Below are positions 37,154 through 44,606 of a stretch of 64,000 nucleotides of DNA, one piece after another. The translations under genes and the position numbers were made by a program. Position 1 is the first letter of the stretch; each line of letters starts with the position of its first letter. The notes beneath the pieces are model-generated. The model ran no database searches. It worked only from the letters and a program-made list of their open reading frames with translations, and was not told the DNA's origin. This DNA comes from Aureliella sp046290675 (GTDB taxonomy: Bacteria > Planctomycetota > Planctomycetia > Pirellulales > Pirellulaceae): assembly GCA_046290675.1 (NCBI GenBank), contig JBKAHA010000002.1, positions 248,001 to 312,000 of the forward strand. Reading direction: 5' to 3'.

Positions 37154-37513
37154 TGATGTGGTGCTTGGCTGGTGAAGCTTCTCGAAACAGCTTCGATCAG
37201 CGCACGAAAAAAGGCGGCTCTCGAAGCATCCTCGTCCTTGGTTACCGAGGTCACTCCCAAAGTCGCCCTTGGTGTGGCTTTGGGTGGCAAAAATCTGAAG
37301 ATGCCCCCATCAAATTGTTCGACACCGTCAACCGCACCGCCTTATTCTAGGCAGAAGTCAACGAAATGAATTCCCGTTTGTTCAAGAAAAGGCCTCTTTC
37401 GCGGTTGGCTGTCCCGTGCTTAATGCGAGAGGCGTTATTTTGTCCCGCGTGTCGACGGGGTCGTGCGCAACCGCTTCCGTATGCAAACGGCGTGTGAGCG
37501 TGTAAGAATCGCT
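37154..37513. other. Intergenic region between convergent genes
   Basis: About 360 bases between the gluzincin-like gene and queE, which converge. A 65-codon frame at 37172-37369 has no protein-like features. I see no clean terminator stem with a T-run on either strand. Confidence 0.5.
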
Positions 37514-38221
37514 TTAAGTACCGCGTGTGTTCCCGAACCACTCGATGTGGGCTCGCGGGCAGAACTGAAACTGGTTTGCTTCGCACCAAGGCGAGAGCCA
37601 TTCAGCTTGTTGTTCTAGATAGGCTTGCTCGACGCCTTGGGGCATGACCAGAAGGCGACGGCGATCCAGGGGACTTTCGAGTTGTTGCTCAAGTCGACAC
37701 ACGTACTCGAGTAGCTCTTCGGCTTCGCCAATATGATCGATGACGAACTTAAGCTGGTAGGCTTGCTGCTGGATGTACTTGGATACCACGTCCAGTCGCT
37801 CCCTTCGCTTTTCGTGAGCTGCTTGCCAATTGGGGCTCGCGTCATTCGGTTTTGAGCCCGCTAACTTGGGACTCAGCGACATGAGATCGCAATCGACATC
37901 GAGGTGGACGGTGCCAGCCGTTTCGATGGTGATGTGGTAGCCATCTTGGCGCAGTAGTTTCGTGAGGTGAGACACGGCTCCAAAAATGAGGGGTTCACCG
38001 CCCGTCAAAACAATGTGTTTTTCGTCCCAACGCGCGCACTCTTCGACGATCGATTCTGGGGTTTGGTATTCGCCTTCGGGTTCCCAAGATGCAAATCGTG
38101 TGTCGCAGAACCAGCAGCGTAAATTGCAGCCACTTGTTCGAACAAAAATACTCGGGGTACCGGTTAATAGTCCTTCACCTTGTCGACTCGCATAGATTTC
38201 ACTGATGCGGATCAAACCCAT
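37514..38221 (-). CDS. queE: 7-carboxy-7-deazaguanine synthase
   Basis: About 235 residues of a radical-SAM enzyme that turns 6-carboxytetrahydropterin into 7-carboxy-7-deazaguanine, the ring-contraction step toward preQ0 and queuosine. The cluster motif is CNLRCWFCDT, preceded by ASRQGEGLLTGTPSIFVRTSG and followed by LTGGEPL. The late conserved WCEANQFQFCPRAHIEWFG fits the QueE end. ATG 38221 (MGLIRISEIYASRQGEG) is chosen over the frame start at 38290. queF lies divergently upstream. queC and queD are not in the window. Confidence 0.93.
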   Translation of the reverse strand: MGLIRISEIYASRQGEGLLTGTPSIFVRTSGCNLRCWFCDTRFASWEPEGEYQTPESIVEECARWDEKHIVLTGGEPLIFGAVSHLTKLLRQDGYHITIETAGTVHLDVDCDLMSLSPKLAGSKPNDASPNWQAAHEKRRERLDVVSKYIQQQAYQLKFVIDHIGEAEELLEYVCRLEQQLESPLDRRRLLVMPQGVEQAYLEQQAEWLSPWCEANQFQFCPRAHIEWFGNTRGT

Positions 38222-38612
38222 CGGGTCGCGCTCGTCGGTCTCCGTTTCCGGGGACGAGTGAACCAAGTTAGTGGGATCCGGTTTCATCATCGGTGTGCTG
38301 GAAGTCTCGAAGCTCTGACGGTCATGCTTTTTGTGGCCGAGGCCTCAAAGAGCACTTCAAGCCAGTATGAGGGTATGGGAAACTCAATACCTTATCCCGA
38401 TCTCGATTCGACCGCTCTACCTTGGGCTGATGGGCCAATAATGAAGCTTCAGCGAAGCAGAGATCTGCGATCGATTGTCGTTTGGGGGGCTAGGTTTGCC
38501 AAACTTAGCGGCCTTACTGCCCGATCGATAACGATTGCCAATTCCGACAAGCCATTTGTGTCTCGATTTCACGAGACGATTGCTTTGAATAAGCTCAGGA
38601 GAATTCTGACCC
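38222..38612. other. Divergent queE-queF intergenic region
   Basis: About 390 bases separating the divergent queuosine genes. I looked for a preQ1 riboswitch (short H-type pseudoknot with an A-rich tail) before each gene and saw none. Frames here, including one of 158 codons overlapping queE antisense, show no protein character. Confidence 0.5.
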
Positions 38613-38969
38613 GTGACGACACCCTTTCAAGATCAACTCGAAGTATTCGACAATAGTTTCCCTGGCCGCGACTACCATATTGAAATTGAGTGTCCCGAAT
38701 TTACATCAATTTGTCCAAAAACGGGACAACCTGATTTCGGAACTCTGATCTTTCGGTATGTGCCGGATCAGAAGTGTGTTGAGCTAAAGAGCCTCAAGCT
38801 CTACCTGCAAAAATTCCGGAACGAAGGCATCTTCTACGAGAACGTAACAAATCGCATCTTGGATGATTTTGTAGCGGTCTGCCAGCCAAAGGAAGCGACA
38901 TTGGAGAGCCACTGGGGTGCGCGCGGTGGGATCACATCGGTGATCACAGTCAATTACACGGCTGGGTGA
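38613..38969 (+). CDS. queF: NADPH-dependent 7-cyano-7-deazaguanine reductase
   Basis: A 118-residue enzyme that reduces the nitrile of preQ0 to the amine preQ1 in queuosine synthesis. It belongs to the short (unimodular, YkvM-like) type. Seen are the nucleophile cysteine in FTSICPKTGQPDFG, the NADPH/QueF motif ELKSLKLYLQKFRNEGIFYE, and the end of the T-fold in VITVNYT. All key residues are intact. The start follows GTGACG-rich sequence without a strong ribosome site. Confidence 0.95.
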   Translation: MTTPFQDQLEVFDNSFPGRDYHIEIECPEFTSICPKTGQPDFGTLIFRYVPDQKCVELKSLKLYLQKFRNEGIFYENVTNRILDDFVAVCQPKEATLESHWGARGGITSVITVNYTAG

Positions 38970-39099
38970 CATTCCTCTGCGCAGGAAGGACACTTGAGCA
39001 AAAGATTCGATCTCGCGCGGTATGTCGCAACTGGTGATGTCCTAGCTGGTTCCCCTCAATCCCATCTTGTCGGCGAGTAGCAAGCAAAAAGGAAACAAA

Positions 39100-40110
39100 A
39101 TGGTTCAGTCCAATATCATTCTAAGTGGTTTTGCCGATGAGTCGGCGAATGAAAAAACGGCCGTCCAACAATTCGCCGCAATGGCCGCCGCTGGTCTGCA
39201 GTACTATTCGATTCGCTTCATCGACGTCGGTAACGGTATCAAGAATGCGATGGATCTGACGAAAGCAGAAGTGCGGCAAGTCGTAAAGCTTCAGGCGGAA
39301 TACGGCCTTGAAGTAGCCACACTGGGTTCGCCGATTGGCAAAGTAAAGTTGCTTGATGTCGACGACGGTACCAAGAATAGGTACGTGCCGTTCAAGCAAT
39401 ACTTGAAGAAGGACGTGCAGCACGCCTGTGACCTGGCGAACGCACTCGGAACGAAGTTGCTCCGAGGTTTTTCTTTCTACCATCCAGTTGGAACCGACCC
39501 AGAGGAGCATCTTGGTCAGGTAGTGGATCAGCTTGGACAGGTTGCAGATCTGTGTGAGAAGGAAGGTGTCGTTTTCGGGCTCGAGGTCGAAGCCAACTTG
39601 GTGGGACAGACCGGCAAGATGTTGGCAAAGATCCACAAGAAGGTGAAGAATCCAGCTTTGGTGTTGATCTTCGACGGGGCCAACTTGGTCTGCCAAGGTA
39701 TGACGCCTGATGAGGTTTTTGCCGAATACCTCGCAATGAAGCCGGGACTTGGCTGGATTCACGTCAAAGACTATCGCCACTCCTCCGCCACAGAGCGGCT
39801 TCAACACATTGATGAGGCTTCTTTAAAGAACTTTGTTCCCGCACACATTGGCGACTCTGGTCACGAAGCGATTTTCCGAGATCTACGAGCCGATTTACCG
39901 AAGCTTGAACGAAAGATGAAGAAGCTTGGTGCTCCCGGCTTTATTTTTGATCTTGAGCCACATGTCAAAGGCGGAGGCCAGTTCGGTGGATTTTCTGGTC
40001 CAGACGGTTTCGGAGTCGCATTGCGTGGCCTGTGCCGAACGCTGGACTTTGTTGGGATTGGCTACCATTTAACGGATTTCGACGACATCCTCGAACGGCG
40101 TGGTTTCTAA
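39100..40110 (+). CDS. Sugar phosphate isomerase/epimerase-like TIM-barrel protein
   Basis: About 336 residues of the xylose-isomerase-like TIM barrel (AP endonuclease 2 family). Typical motifs are GLQYYSIRFIDVGNG, the barrel Glu in VVFGLEVEANLVGQ, the Asp in LVLIFDGANLVCQG, GLGWIHVKDYRHS, and PAHIGDSGHEAIF, which supply metal ligands. The substrate is unknown; relatives include sugar and inositol isomerases. Start ATG 39100 has aaaaagga six bases upstream; the frame is open 33 bases earlier. There is no signal peptide. Confidence 0.85.
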   Translation: MVQSNIILSGFADESANEKTAVQQFAAMAAAGLQYYSIRFIDVGNGIKNAMDLTKAEVRQVVKLQAEYGLEVATLGSPIGKVKLLDVDDGTKNRYVPFKQYLKKDVQHACDLANALGTKLLRGFSFYHPVGTDPEEHLGQVVDQLGQVADLCEKEGVVFGLEVEANLVGQTGKMLAKIHKKVKNPALVLIFDGANLVCQGMTPDEVFAEYLAMKPGLGWIHVKDYRHSSATERLQHIDEASLKNFVPAHIGDSGHEAIFRDLRADLPKLERKMKKLGAPGFIFDLEPHVKGGGQFGGFSGPDGFGVALRGLCRTLDFVGIGYHLTDFDDILERRGF

Positions 40111-40224
40111 GAGCCGTCCAGCGGCTAGAAGGAAACACTCTGCCGCTCCCCTGGCGGCCGAGTTGTTGGGGACGGGCAAGCTTATCCCTCCGGTTTTTGA
40201 TTCGAGATCGCGAAGGAGAGTCGC

Positions 40225-40974
40225 TTGAGTGGCAACGAATCTGAACCGTGCGGCGGCGAGGAGTCGGCGCGAGTGAAGCCGTCCTCCAACGCGGCTCGCA
40301 TGGCGTTGCGCGAGCGAATCGAAAAGTCCGTTCGACTCGAACCGTCCGAGATCAAGCTGGGTGGGCTCGAACTAACGTGGCTTCGAGTTGCCAATCCGGA
40401 TGTTCTTCTTGAGCAAGCAGTCGAACAGGATGAAGACGGTCATGAGGCGACGGTGGATCCGTTTTGGGCAGCGACGTGGCGAGCGGCTCTTGGGCTGGAC
40501 CATTTCCTGCGGGACGTGATTGAGCCCGGTCTTCGAGTTCTGGAGCTCGGTTGTGGTTCGGGACAAGCGGGCACTGCTGCCGCGATCCGGGGTGCCGAAG
40601 TCGTTTCCACAGACTCGGTTGAACTGGCATTGCAAGTGGCAAAGCTAAATGCGTGGGACGTTCGCGGCCAAATTCGTTTTGAGCCACTCGTCTGGGGACG
40701 CGACCAACTGGCGGAATCATCGTTTCCTGTGATCATCGGATCCGACCTAGTATACGACCCGGGCCGGTTTACTGATCTCTTTCGTTGCGTTGACCAGCAT
40801 CTAGCAGAAGAGGGTAAGGTCTATCTAAGTGAGCCACACCGCCACTCAGGCGATAAATTTTCTGTTTGGATTAAGAATCAAGGATGGGAAACGAAAGAGC
40901 ATGACGTCGATCTGTGTGATGCACGTGTTCCGGTAAGAATCTTCGAGTGCTGGCGAGGAAGCCAATTTATGTAG
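40225..40974 (+). CDS. Class I SAM-dependent methyltransferase
   Basis: A 249-residue Rossmann methyltransferase. Motif I is LRVLELGCGSGQAGTAAA (about 107-125), followed by GAEVVSTDSVELALQVAK and the late acidic strand VIIGSDLVYDPGRF. This pattern, with an early DPFWAATWRAALGL, resembles the METTL/Nicotinamide N-methyltransferase-like group, often protein-lysine methyltransferases. The substrate is not known. It uses a TTG start at 40225 with aaggaga five bases upstream. It lies 114 bases after the isomerase-like gene on the same strand. Confidence 0.82.
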   Translation: MSGNESEPCGGEESARVKPSSNAARMALRERIEKSVRLEPSEIKLGGLELTWLRVANPDVLLEQAVEQDEDGHEATVDPFWAATWRAALGLDHFLRDVIEPGLRVLELGCGSGQAGTAAAIRGAEVVSTDSVELALQVAKLNAWDVRGQIRFEPLVWGRDQLAESSFPVIIGSDLVYDPGRFTDLFRCVDQHLAEEGKVYLSEPHRHSGDKFSVWIKNQGWETKEHDVDLCDARVPVRIFECWRGSQFM

Positions 40975-41046
40975 CTCCAGATCGGTTGGCCTCGATGCGA
41001 TGCTTTCCCTAGAAGGTGGTCGGCCTGGCTAAGTCAATGTCTTTCA

Positions 41047-41529
41047 TTAGCTAAGCGGAAGTCCATGACCGGCTTTGACGGTGCGGAGCGAAAGGATCGA
41101 CTGGATCCGAGTCACACCCGGCAAGCTACTGATCGATTTCCGGTGGATGCGTTCGTAGTCTTCGGCATCGACGGCAACGACTCGGAGAAGATAATCGTAT
41201 TGCCCGCCGACTAAATAACACTCCAATACTTCTGGGATCTTGTTGACGGCTTCTTCGAATTCCTCGAAAGCATCTTCCACTTGAGTGGCCAAAGAAAGCT
41301 CAACGAAGAATTCGACTCCGTATCCCAACTTCTTCGAAGAAAGTTTGGCAACGTACTTCTTAATCGTGCCACTTTCTTCCAACGCTTTGATACGACGGTG
41401 GCAGGAAGACGTTGATAGGTGGACCTTTTGAGAGATCTGCGCGACAGTCTGACGACAATCACGCTGCAATTGCTCCAGGATTGCAATGTCTGTTTCGTCC
41501 AGAATATGCGTTACTTGTTGCTGTTTCAT
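41047..41529 (-). CDS. Lrp/AsnC family transcriptional regulator
   Basis: A 160-residue regulator. The N-terminal winged helix-turn-helix reads DETDIAILEQLQRDCRQTVA followed by KVHLSTSSCHRRIKALEESG. The C-terminal RAM domain (FVELSLATQVEDAFEEFEEA and VLECYLVGGQYDYLLRVVA) binds small effectors, often amino acids. Length and motifs fit. Its targets cannot be read from the sequence. It lies alone. Confidence 0.95.
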   Translation of the reverse strand: MKQQQVTHILDETDIAILEQLQRDCRQTVAQISQKVHLSTSSCHRRIKALEESGTIKKYVAKLSSKKLGYGVEFFVELSLATQVEDAFEEFEEAVNKIPEVLECYLVGGQYDYLLRVVAVDAEDYERIHRKSISSLPGVTRIQSILSLRTVKAGHGLPLS

Positions 41530-41890
41530 GGATGTCTGAACCCATTCGTCTGAAGCTTGTCGCGGATTCGTAACTAGAGGGCTTGGTTTGTTGGGAAAGC
41601 AGAGCCAATTCCTGCCTAGACCGCTTTACAAACATTGTACCAACGCAAAACGACCAATGCGGCAGAGTCGCATTGGTCGTATTGAGTACGGGTCGTCCAC
41701 AACAGTTCGTCACAGCATGATGTATTGGGCTTGCGGTTGGTTCGAGCGTTGAGCGGCTACCTAACGATGAATTTCCATCGACGTCAGCATCGTCGTTTCA
41801 TTCCTGGGTGACTACGTGGGAATTTAGTGATCATTGCTAGACTTTATCCTACCCAGTTGACTCGAAAATCTCGAACTGCGGTAGTCTTGA
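41530..41890. other. Intergenic region with a hairpin
   Basis: About 360 bases upstream of the Lrp gene and downstream of a small secreted protein. It holds the 11-bp palindrome at 41651-41679, described separately; otherwise nothing recognised. Confidence 0.5.
41651..41679 (-). terminator. Perfect 11-bp hairpin, possible terminator
   Basis: Arms cgaccaatgcg (41651-41661) and cgcattggtcg (41669-41679) with a 7-base loop. On the reverse strand four T follow (41650-41647), so it could end transcription of the small secreted protein gene 212 bases upstream. The weak T-run and long distance leave an operator-like or structured-RNA role possible. Confidence 0.55.
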
Positions 41891-42235
41891 CTACCAATAC
41901 CAAGATCGCATCGCTGACGGAGAGACAATCGCTGCTCGCTGCGGAATGTAGAAACGATGAACACCATTTGACATGTAGCTTGCGTTCATAGTGGGGCGCA
42001 AAGGATCGTGTCCGATCCATTTGTTCCACTGCAGTCGAAGGATTCGTTGCTCCGCTTCGAATCGCGCGGTTTGTTGCGCGAAGGTGAGTGGCTTAGAAAC
42101 GTAGTTAGTCGATGGGGAATTGGAAAGTGGCAACGGCGGTGTCGTTTCAGCCGGCGCATTCTCCTGCGCTGTGGTTACCATCGAATTCGAAAGCACGAGC
42201 AGCAATGCAAGTGCGAGGGTTCGTTGCATCATCAT
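41891..42235 (-). CDS. Small secreted protein of unknown function
   Basis: About 114 residues. The start region has three successive ATG codons; ggagaag lies directly upstream. The first ~24 residues (MMMQRTLALALLLVLSNSMV) form a clear signal peptide ending near TTAQ. The mature part is short, with Pro/Thr-rich sequence and FEAEQRILRLQWNKWIGHDP. No family is recognised. A hairpin 212 bases downstream may end its transcript. Confidence 0.65.
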   Translation of the reverse strand: MMMQRTLALALLLVLSNSMVTTAQENAPAETTPPLPLSNSPSTNYVSKPLTFAQQTARFEAEQRILRLQWNKWIGHDPLRPTMNASYMSNGVHRFYIPQRAAIVSPSAMRSWYW

Positions 42236-42575
42236 CTTCTCCACGTATTGAAGGAACGGGAACACCGCGGCCAAATCTCATCGATGAGTTTGTTGCTGTG
42301 CCGTTGCAATAAGAAGAGAGGATTGGAGCGATTGCAACGTCACCTGGGGCGGCGATTCGAATCATGAATCGGCTTTTAAAAGTCAAATCGCCAGATGCGC
42401 GGCGGGTTCGGTGGTTGAAACTAGAGACACGCCACCTGCCGTATCGATTAGGTAAAGCTTAGCGCGAGAAGCGAAGATGTACTTCCGGCGTCTCAGCCAA
42501 CGAAAGAACTTTTTCTATAATGCGTCGGCCAAGCAAAGGGATATCGTTGCGCTGAGTTCTGCTAGAAGGAGTACG
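42236..42575. other. Intergenic region
   Basis: About 340 bases between the anti-sigma-like gene end and the small secreted protein start, both on the reverse strand. No gene, hairpin with T-run or repeat is evident; the promoter of the small gene should lie here. Confidence 0.45.
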
Positions 42576-43358
42576 CTAGGCATAACGCTGTGGCTTGAAG
42601 TGACGCCGCACGTCGCCTTGTGAAGCTATGAAGACGACGTGCGAATCCTGTTTCGCCGCGGCGATTGACCAATTGCCGCTATCTTGGATTAAGGACAGCT
42701 GTTGGGAAAGATTGCTGGATCCAGCGAGCTTTGGTAAGAATCCGACATAAATCGTTCCCTCTGGGCTGCTAAGTTCCCACATCTGGCAACCATCAGGTGC
42801 GAGGTCAGACGGAGCAATTTTTCGAGCGCCTACCACGCCGGATTGCTCCACTTTGATGTTCTGAATGACAAAGGCGAGCAACGTATCCGGCAGCGGCGAG
42901 GGTGGTCCCCAATCTTGGCTCTGAGATAGGCCATCGGCAGCGATTGCGGCGAGTTGCTGATCGCTAACCGCTGCGTCTGAAAATAGAAAGCCGAGTGCTA
43001 AAGCTAAGCCGGCGGCTACGCTGACAATACTGGCGGCGATCAGTGAAGTGCGTCTAGCTAACCATCCGTTGGCGGCGGAGACTTTTTCAGGAGCGTGTGT
43101 TGGTGCGTTTGCGGTCTCCAGTGGTTCATTGGAGGAGATAGTACCCTCTTCGGCGTCTTCGGAAAGAATCGAACGCACCTGTGGGATGTTGGTGCGAAGG
43201 TGTTGGCGAATTTGATCCGGGAAATCACGTGGTGGCGCGATGGACTCAAAAGCGCGGCGCATTTCAAGCTCGAGTTCCGGATCCTGCGAATCGCTGCCCG
43301 GCGATTGATCTTGGTGTGGTTTGCGTGAACTCACGGAGCGGTCTCTAGCGAAGTCCAA
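42576..43358 (-). CDS. Putative membrane anti-sigma factor
   Basis: A 260-residue protein with a cytoplasmic N-terminus (about 1-105), one transmembrane helix (SLIAASIVSVAAGLALALGF) and an extracytoplasmic domain. It follows the ECF sigma gene by 46 bases on the same strand, the usual place of its anti-sigma factor. No HxxxCxxC zinc anti-sigma motif is seen, so the class is unclear and the assignment rests on context and topology. The frame begins at TTG 43358; ATG 43262 (MRRAFESIAPPRDFP) is an alternative start. The C-terminal domain has no recognised motif. Confidence 0.65.
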   Translation of the reverse strand: MDFARDRSVSSRKPHQDQSPGSDSQDPELELEMRRAFESIAPPRDFPDQIRQHLRTNIPQVRSILSEDAEEGTISSNEPLETANAPTHAPEKVSAANGWLARRTSLIAASIVSVAAGLALALGFLFSDAAVSDQQLAAIAADGLSQSQDWGPPSPLPDTLLAFVIQNIKVEQSGVVGARKIAPSDLAPDGCQMWELSSPEGTIYVGFLPKLAGSSNLSQQLSLIQDSGNWSIAAAKQDSHVVFIASQGDVRRHFKPQRYA

Positions 43359-43404
43359 GTGGTGAAGGATTGAAGCGGCGGCTTTTGGCTCGCGTGAAGG
43401 TTGA

Positions 43405-44217
43405 TCAAGTCAGTTCGTTGAGCAAGCTTCGAAGTTGTATTCTGGCTCGGTTTAGGCGGCTCATGACGGTTCCAATTGGTACATCGAGTGTTTCTGCAAT
43501 TTGGGCGTAGCTGGCTTGCTCGAAATAATGCATGACCACCACGATGCGGAAGTCATGACGGAGCTTGGCCAGCCCGGCATGAAGCCACTCTGCGTCGTCC
43601 AAGCCGACTGTTTCAGCGGGGGCTGGTTTGTCTGCCGCATACTCAAGACCATTGGACTCAGGCACTCTCCGCTTCTGTATTGCTCGGAGAAATTCATTTC
43701 GTGCCACTGCAAGCAGCCAGGGCTTTGCCTTGCTTGGGTCCATCGGACCGCTGCCGCTTCGCAGAGCTTTCACACTGCGAAGGAAAGTCTCCTGAGTTAT
43801 GTCTTCTGCTGTATTGCTGTTCCCCGAGAGCCAGAAAATGTACCGATAAACGTCGCCGCTAAATTGTTGGATCCAGACGTCGATAATCGATTCGTCCAAT
43901 TCGCACCCCCACGTCTGGCAGCCTTGGTTGGCTGATGCGTTGGCCTGCGAAAATGAACCTTGGTTTTCGCGCGTTTCGCCGTCTACATGAGCGTCATCGG
44001 CTCGCATTAAGCTGAGCTTAGATCGCGTTTTTTCCGAGGTTTCCGCGACAGTGGTATCCAACGGCAAATCCTGGGTCGGTTTGGTCCCTGAATCATCTTC
44101 CAACTCGGAATGTGTTCCGATCGAATGCCTGTCGGCCTTCGGGATGGAATCAGCAACAGCCGATTCGGGCTTCGGTTGCGGCTGAATCTCGGTCTGTGTT
44201 TTGAGTTCAGGATTCAA
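43405..44217 (-). CDS. ECF-type RNA polymerase sigma factor
   Basis: A 270-residue protein. The sigma-2 region is seen in DVYRYIFWLSGNSNTAEDIT followed by QETFLRSVKAL. The sigma-4 region is ASYAQIAETLDVPIGTVMSR followed by LNRARIQLRSLL. About 105 residues of polar, disordered sequence precede sigma-2, which is unusual for ECF sigma factors. TTG 44217 with ggagcgg upstream is the longest start; ATG 44007 would shorten the extension. It is paired with the putative membrane anti-sigma protein and so probably answers an envelope signal. phoD is divergent upstream. Confidence 0.92.
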   Translation of the reverse strand: MNPELKTQTEIQPQPKPESAVADSIPKADRHSIGTHSELEDDSGTKPTQDLPLDTTVAETSEKTRSKLSLMRADDAHVDGETRENQGSFSQANASANQGCQTWGCELDESIIDVWIQQFSGDVYRYIFWLSGNSNTAEDITQETFLRSVKALRSGSGPMDPSKAKPWLLAVARNEFLRAIQKRRVPESNGLEYAADKPAPAETVGLDDAEWLHAGLAKLRHDFRIVVVMHYFEQASYAQIAETLDVPIGTVMSRLNRARIQLRSLLNELT

Positions 44218-44606
44218 TTCAATCCGCTCCAGAATAGGAACTCAGGGAGTTGGCCAGTATTCCCCAGATTCCAGAAAAACTTCGACACGGAAAACCGAGA
44301 TGGTTGGACTTGGCTTTGATCGCCAAGATTGCGATGTGTGCCTAAGTATTTACAGGAAATGCCGCCATTTTATCGAAGTCCAGCTCTCGTCAATCAGTTT
44401 GCATTACAGGCGATCAGAGCGGGGGCAGTCTTCTAGATATATACTGGGGCGTCGCTCACTGCACTGGGCCTGGAATAGCGGGCATTGTTTCGTTTGGATC
44501 GCCGCCCTAACTGAGGCTCGCACGAGAGAATTTACGCAACTTGCAATACACAGGTTCAATATCAATGAAACCACATAGGTCCACATCATTCTGTGAGACG
44601 CATTGG
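44218..44606. other. Divergent intergenic region sigma factor / phoD
   Basis: About 390 bases. Promoters for both genes should be here. A TA-rich tagatatatact at 44434-44445 could be part of one, but no matching -35 element at standard spacing was found. Confidence 0.45.

Noticed and set aside
37172..37369. 65-codon forward frame after the gluzincin-like gene
   Set aside because: Composition (Ser/Pro/Lys-rich, no pattern) and lack of a ribosome site suggest chance.
38222..38612. Possible preQ1 riboswitch between queE and queF
   Set aside because: No short pseudoknot with an A-rich tail could be drawn in front of either gene by eye.
38180..38656. A 158-codon forward frame between and over queE and queF
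   Set aside because: It overlaps both real genes in other frames and shows no protein-like pattern.
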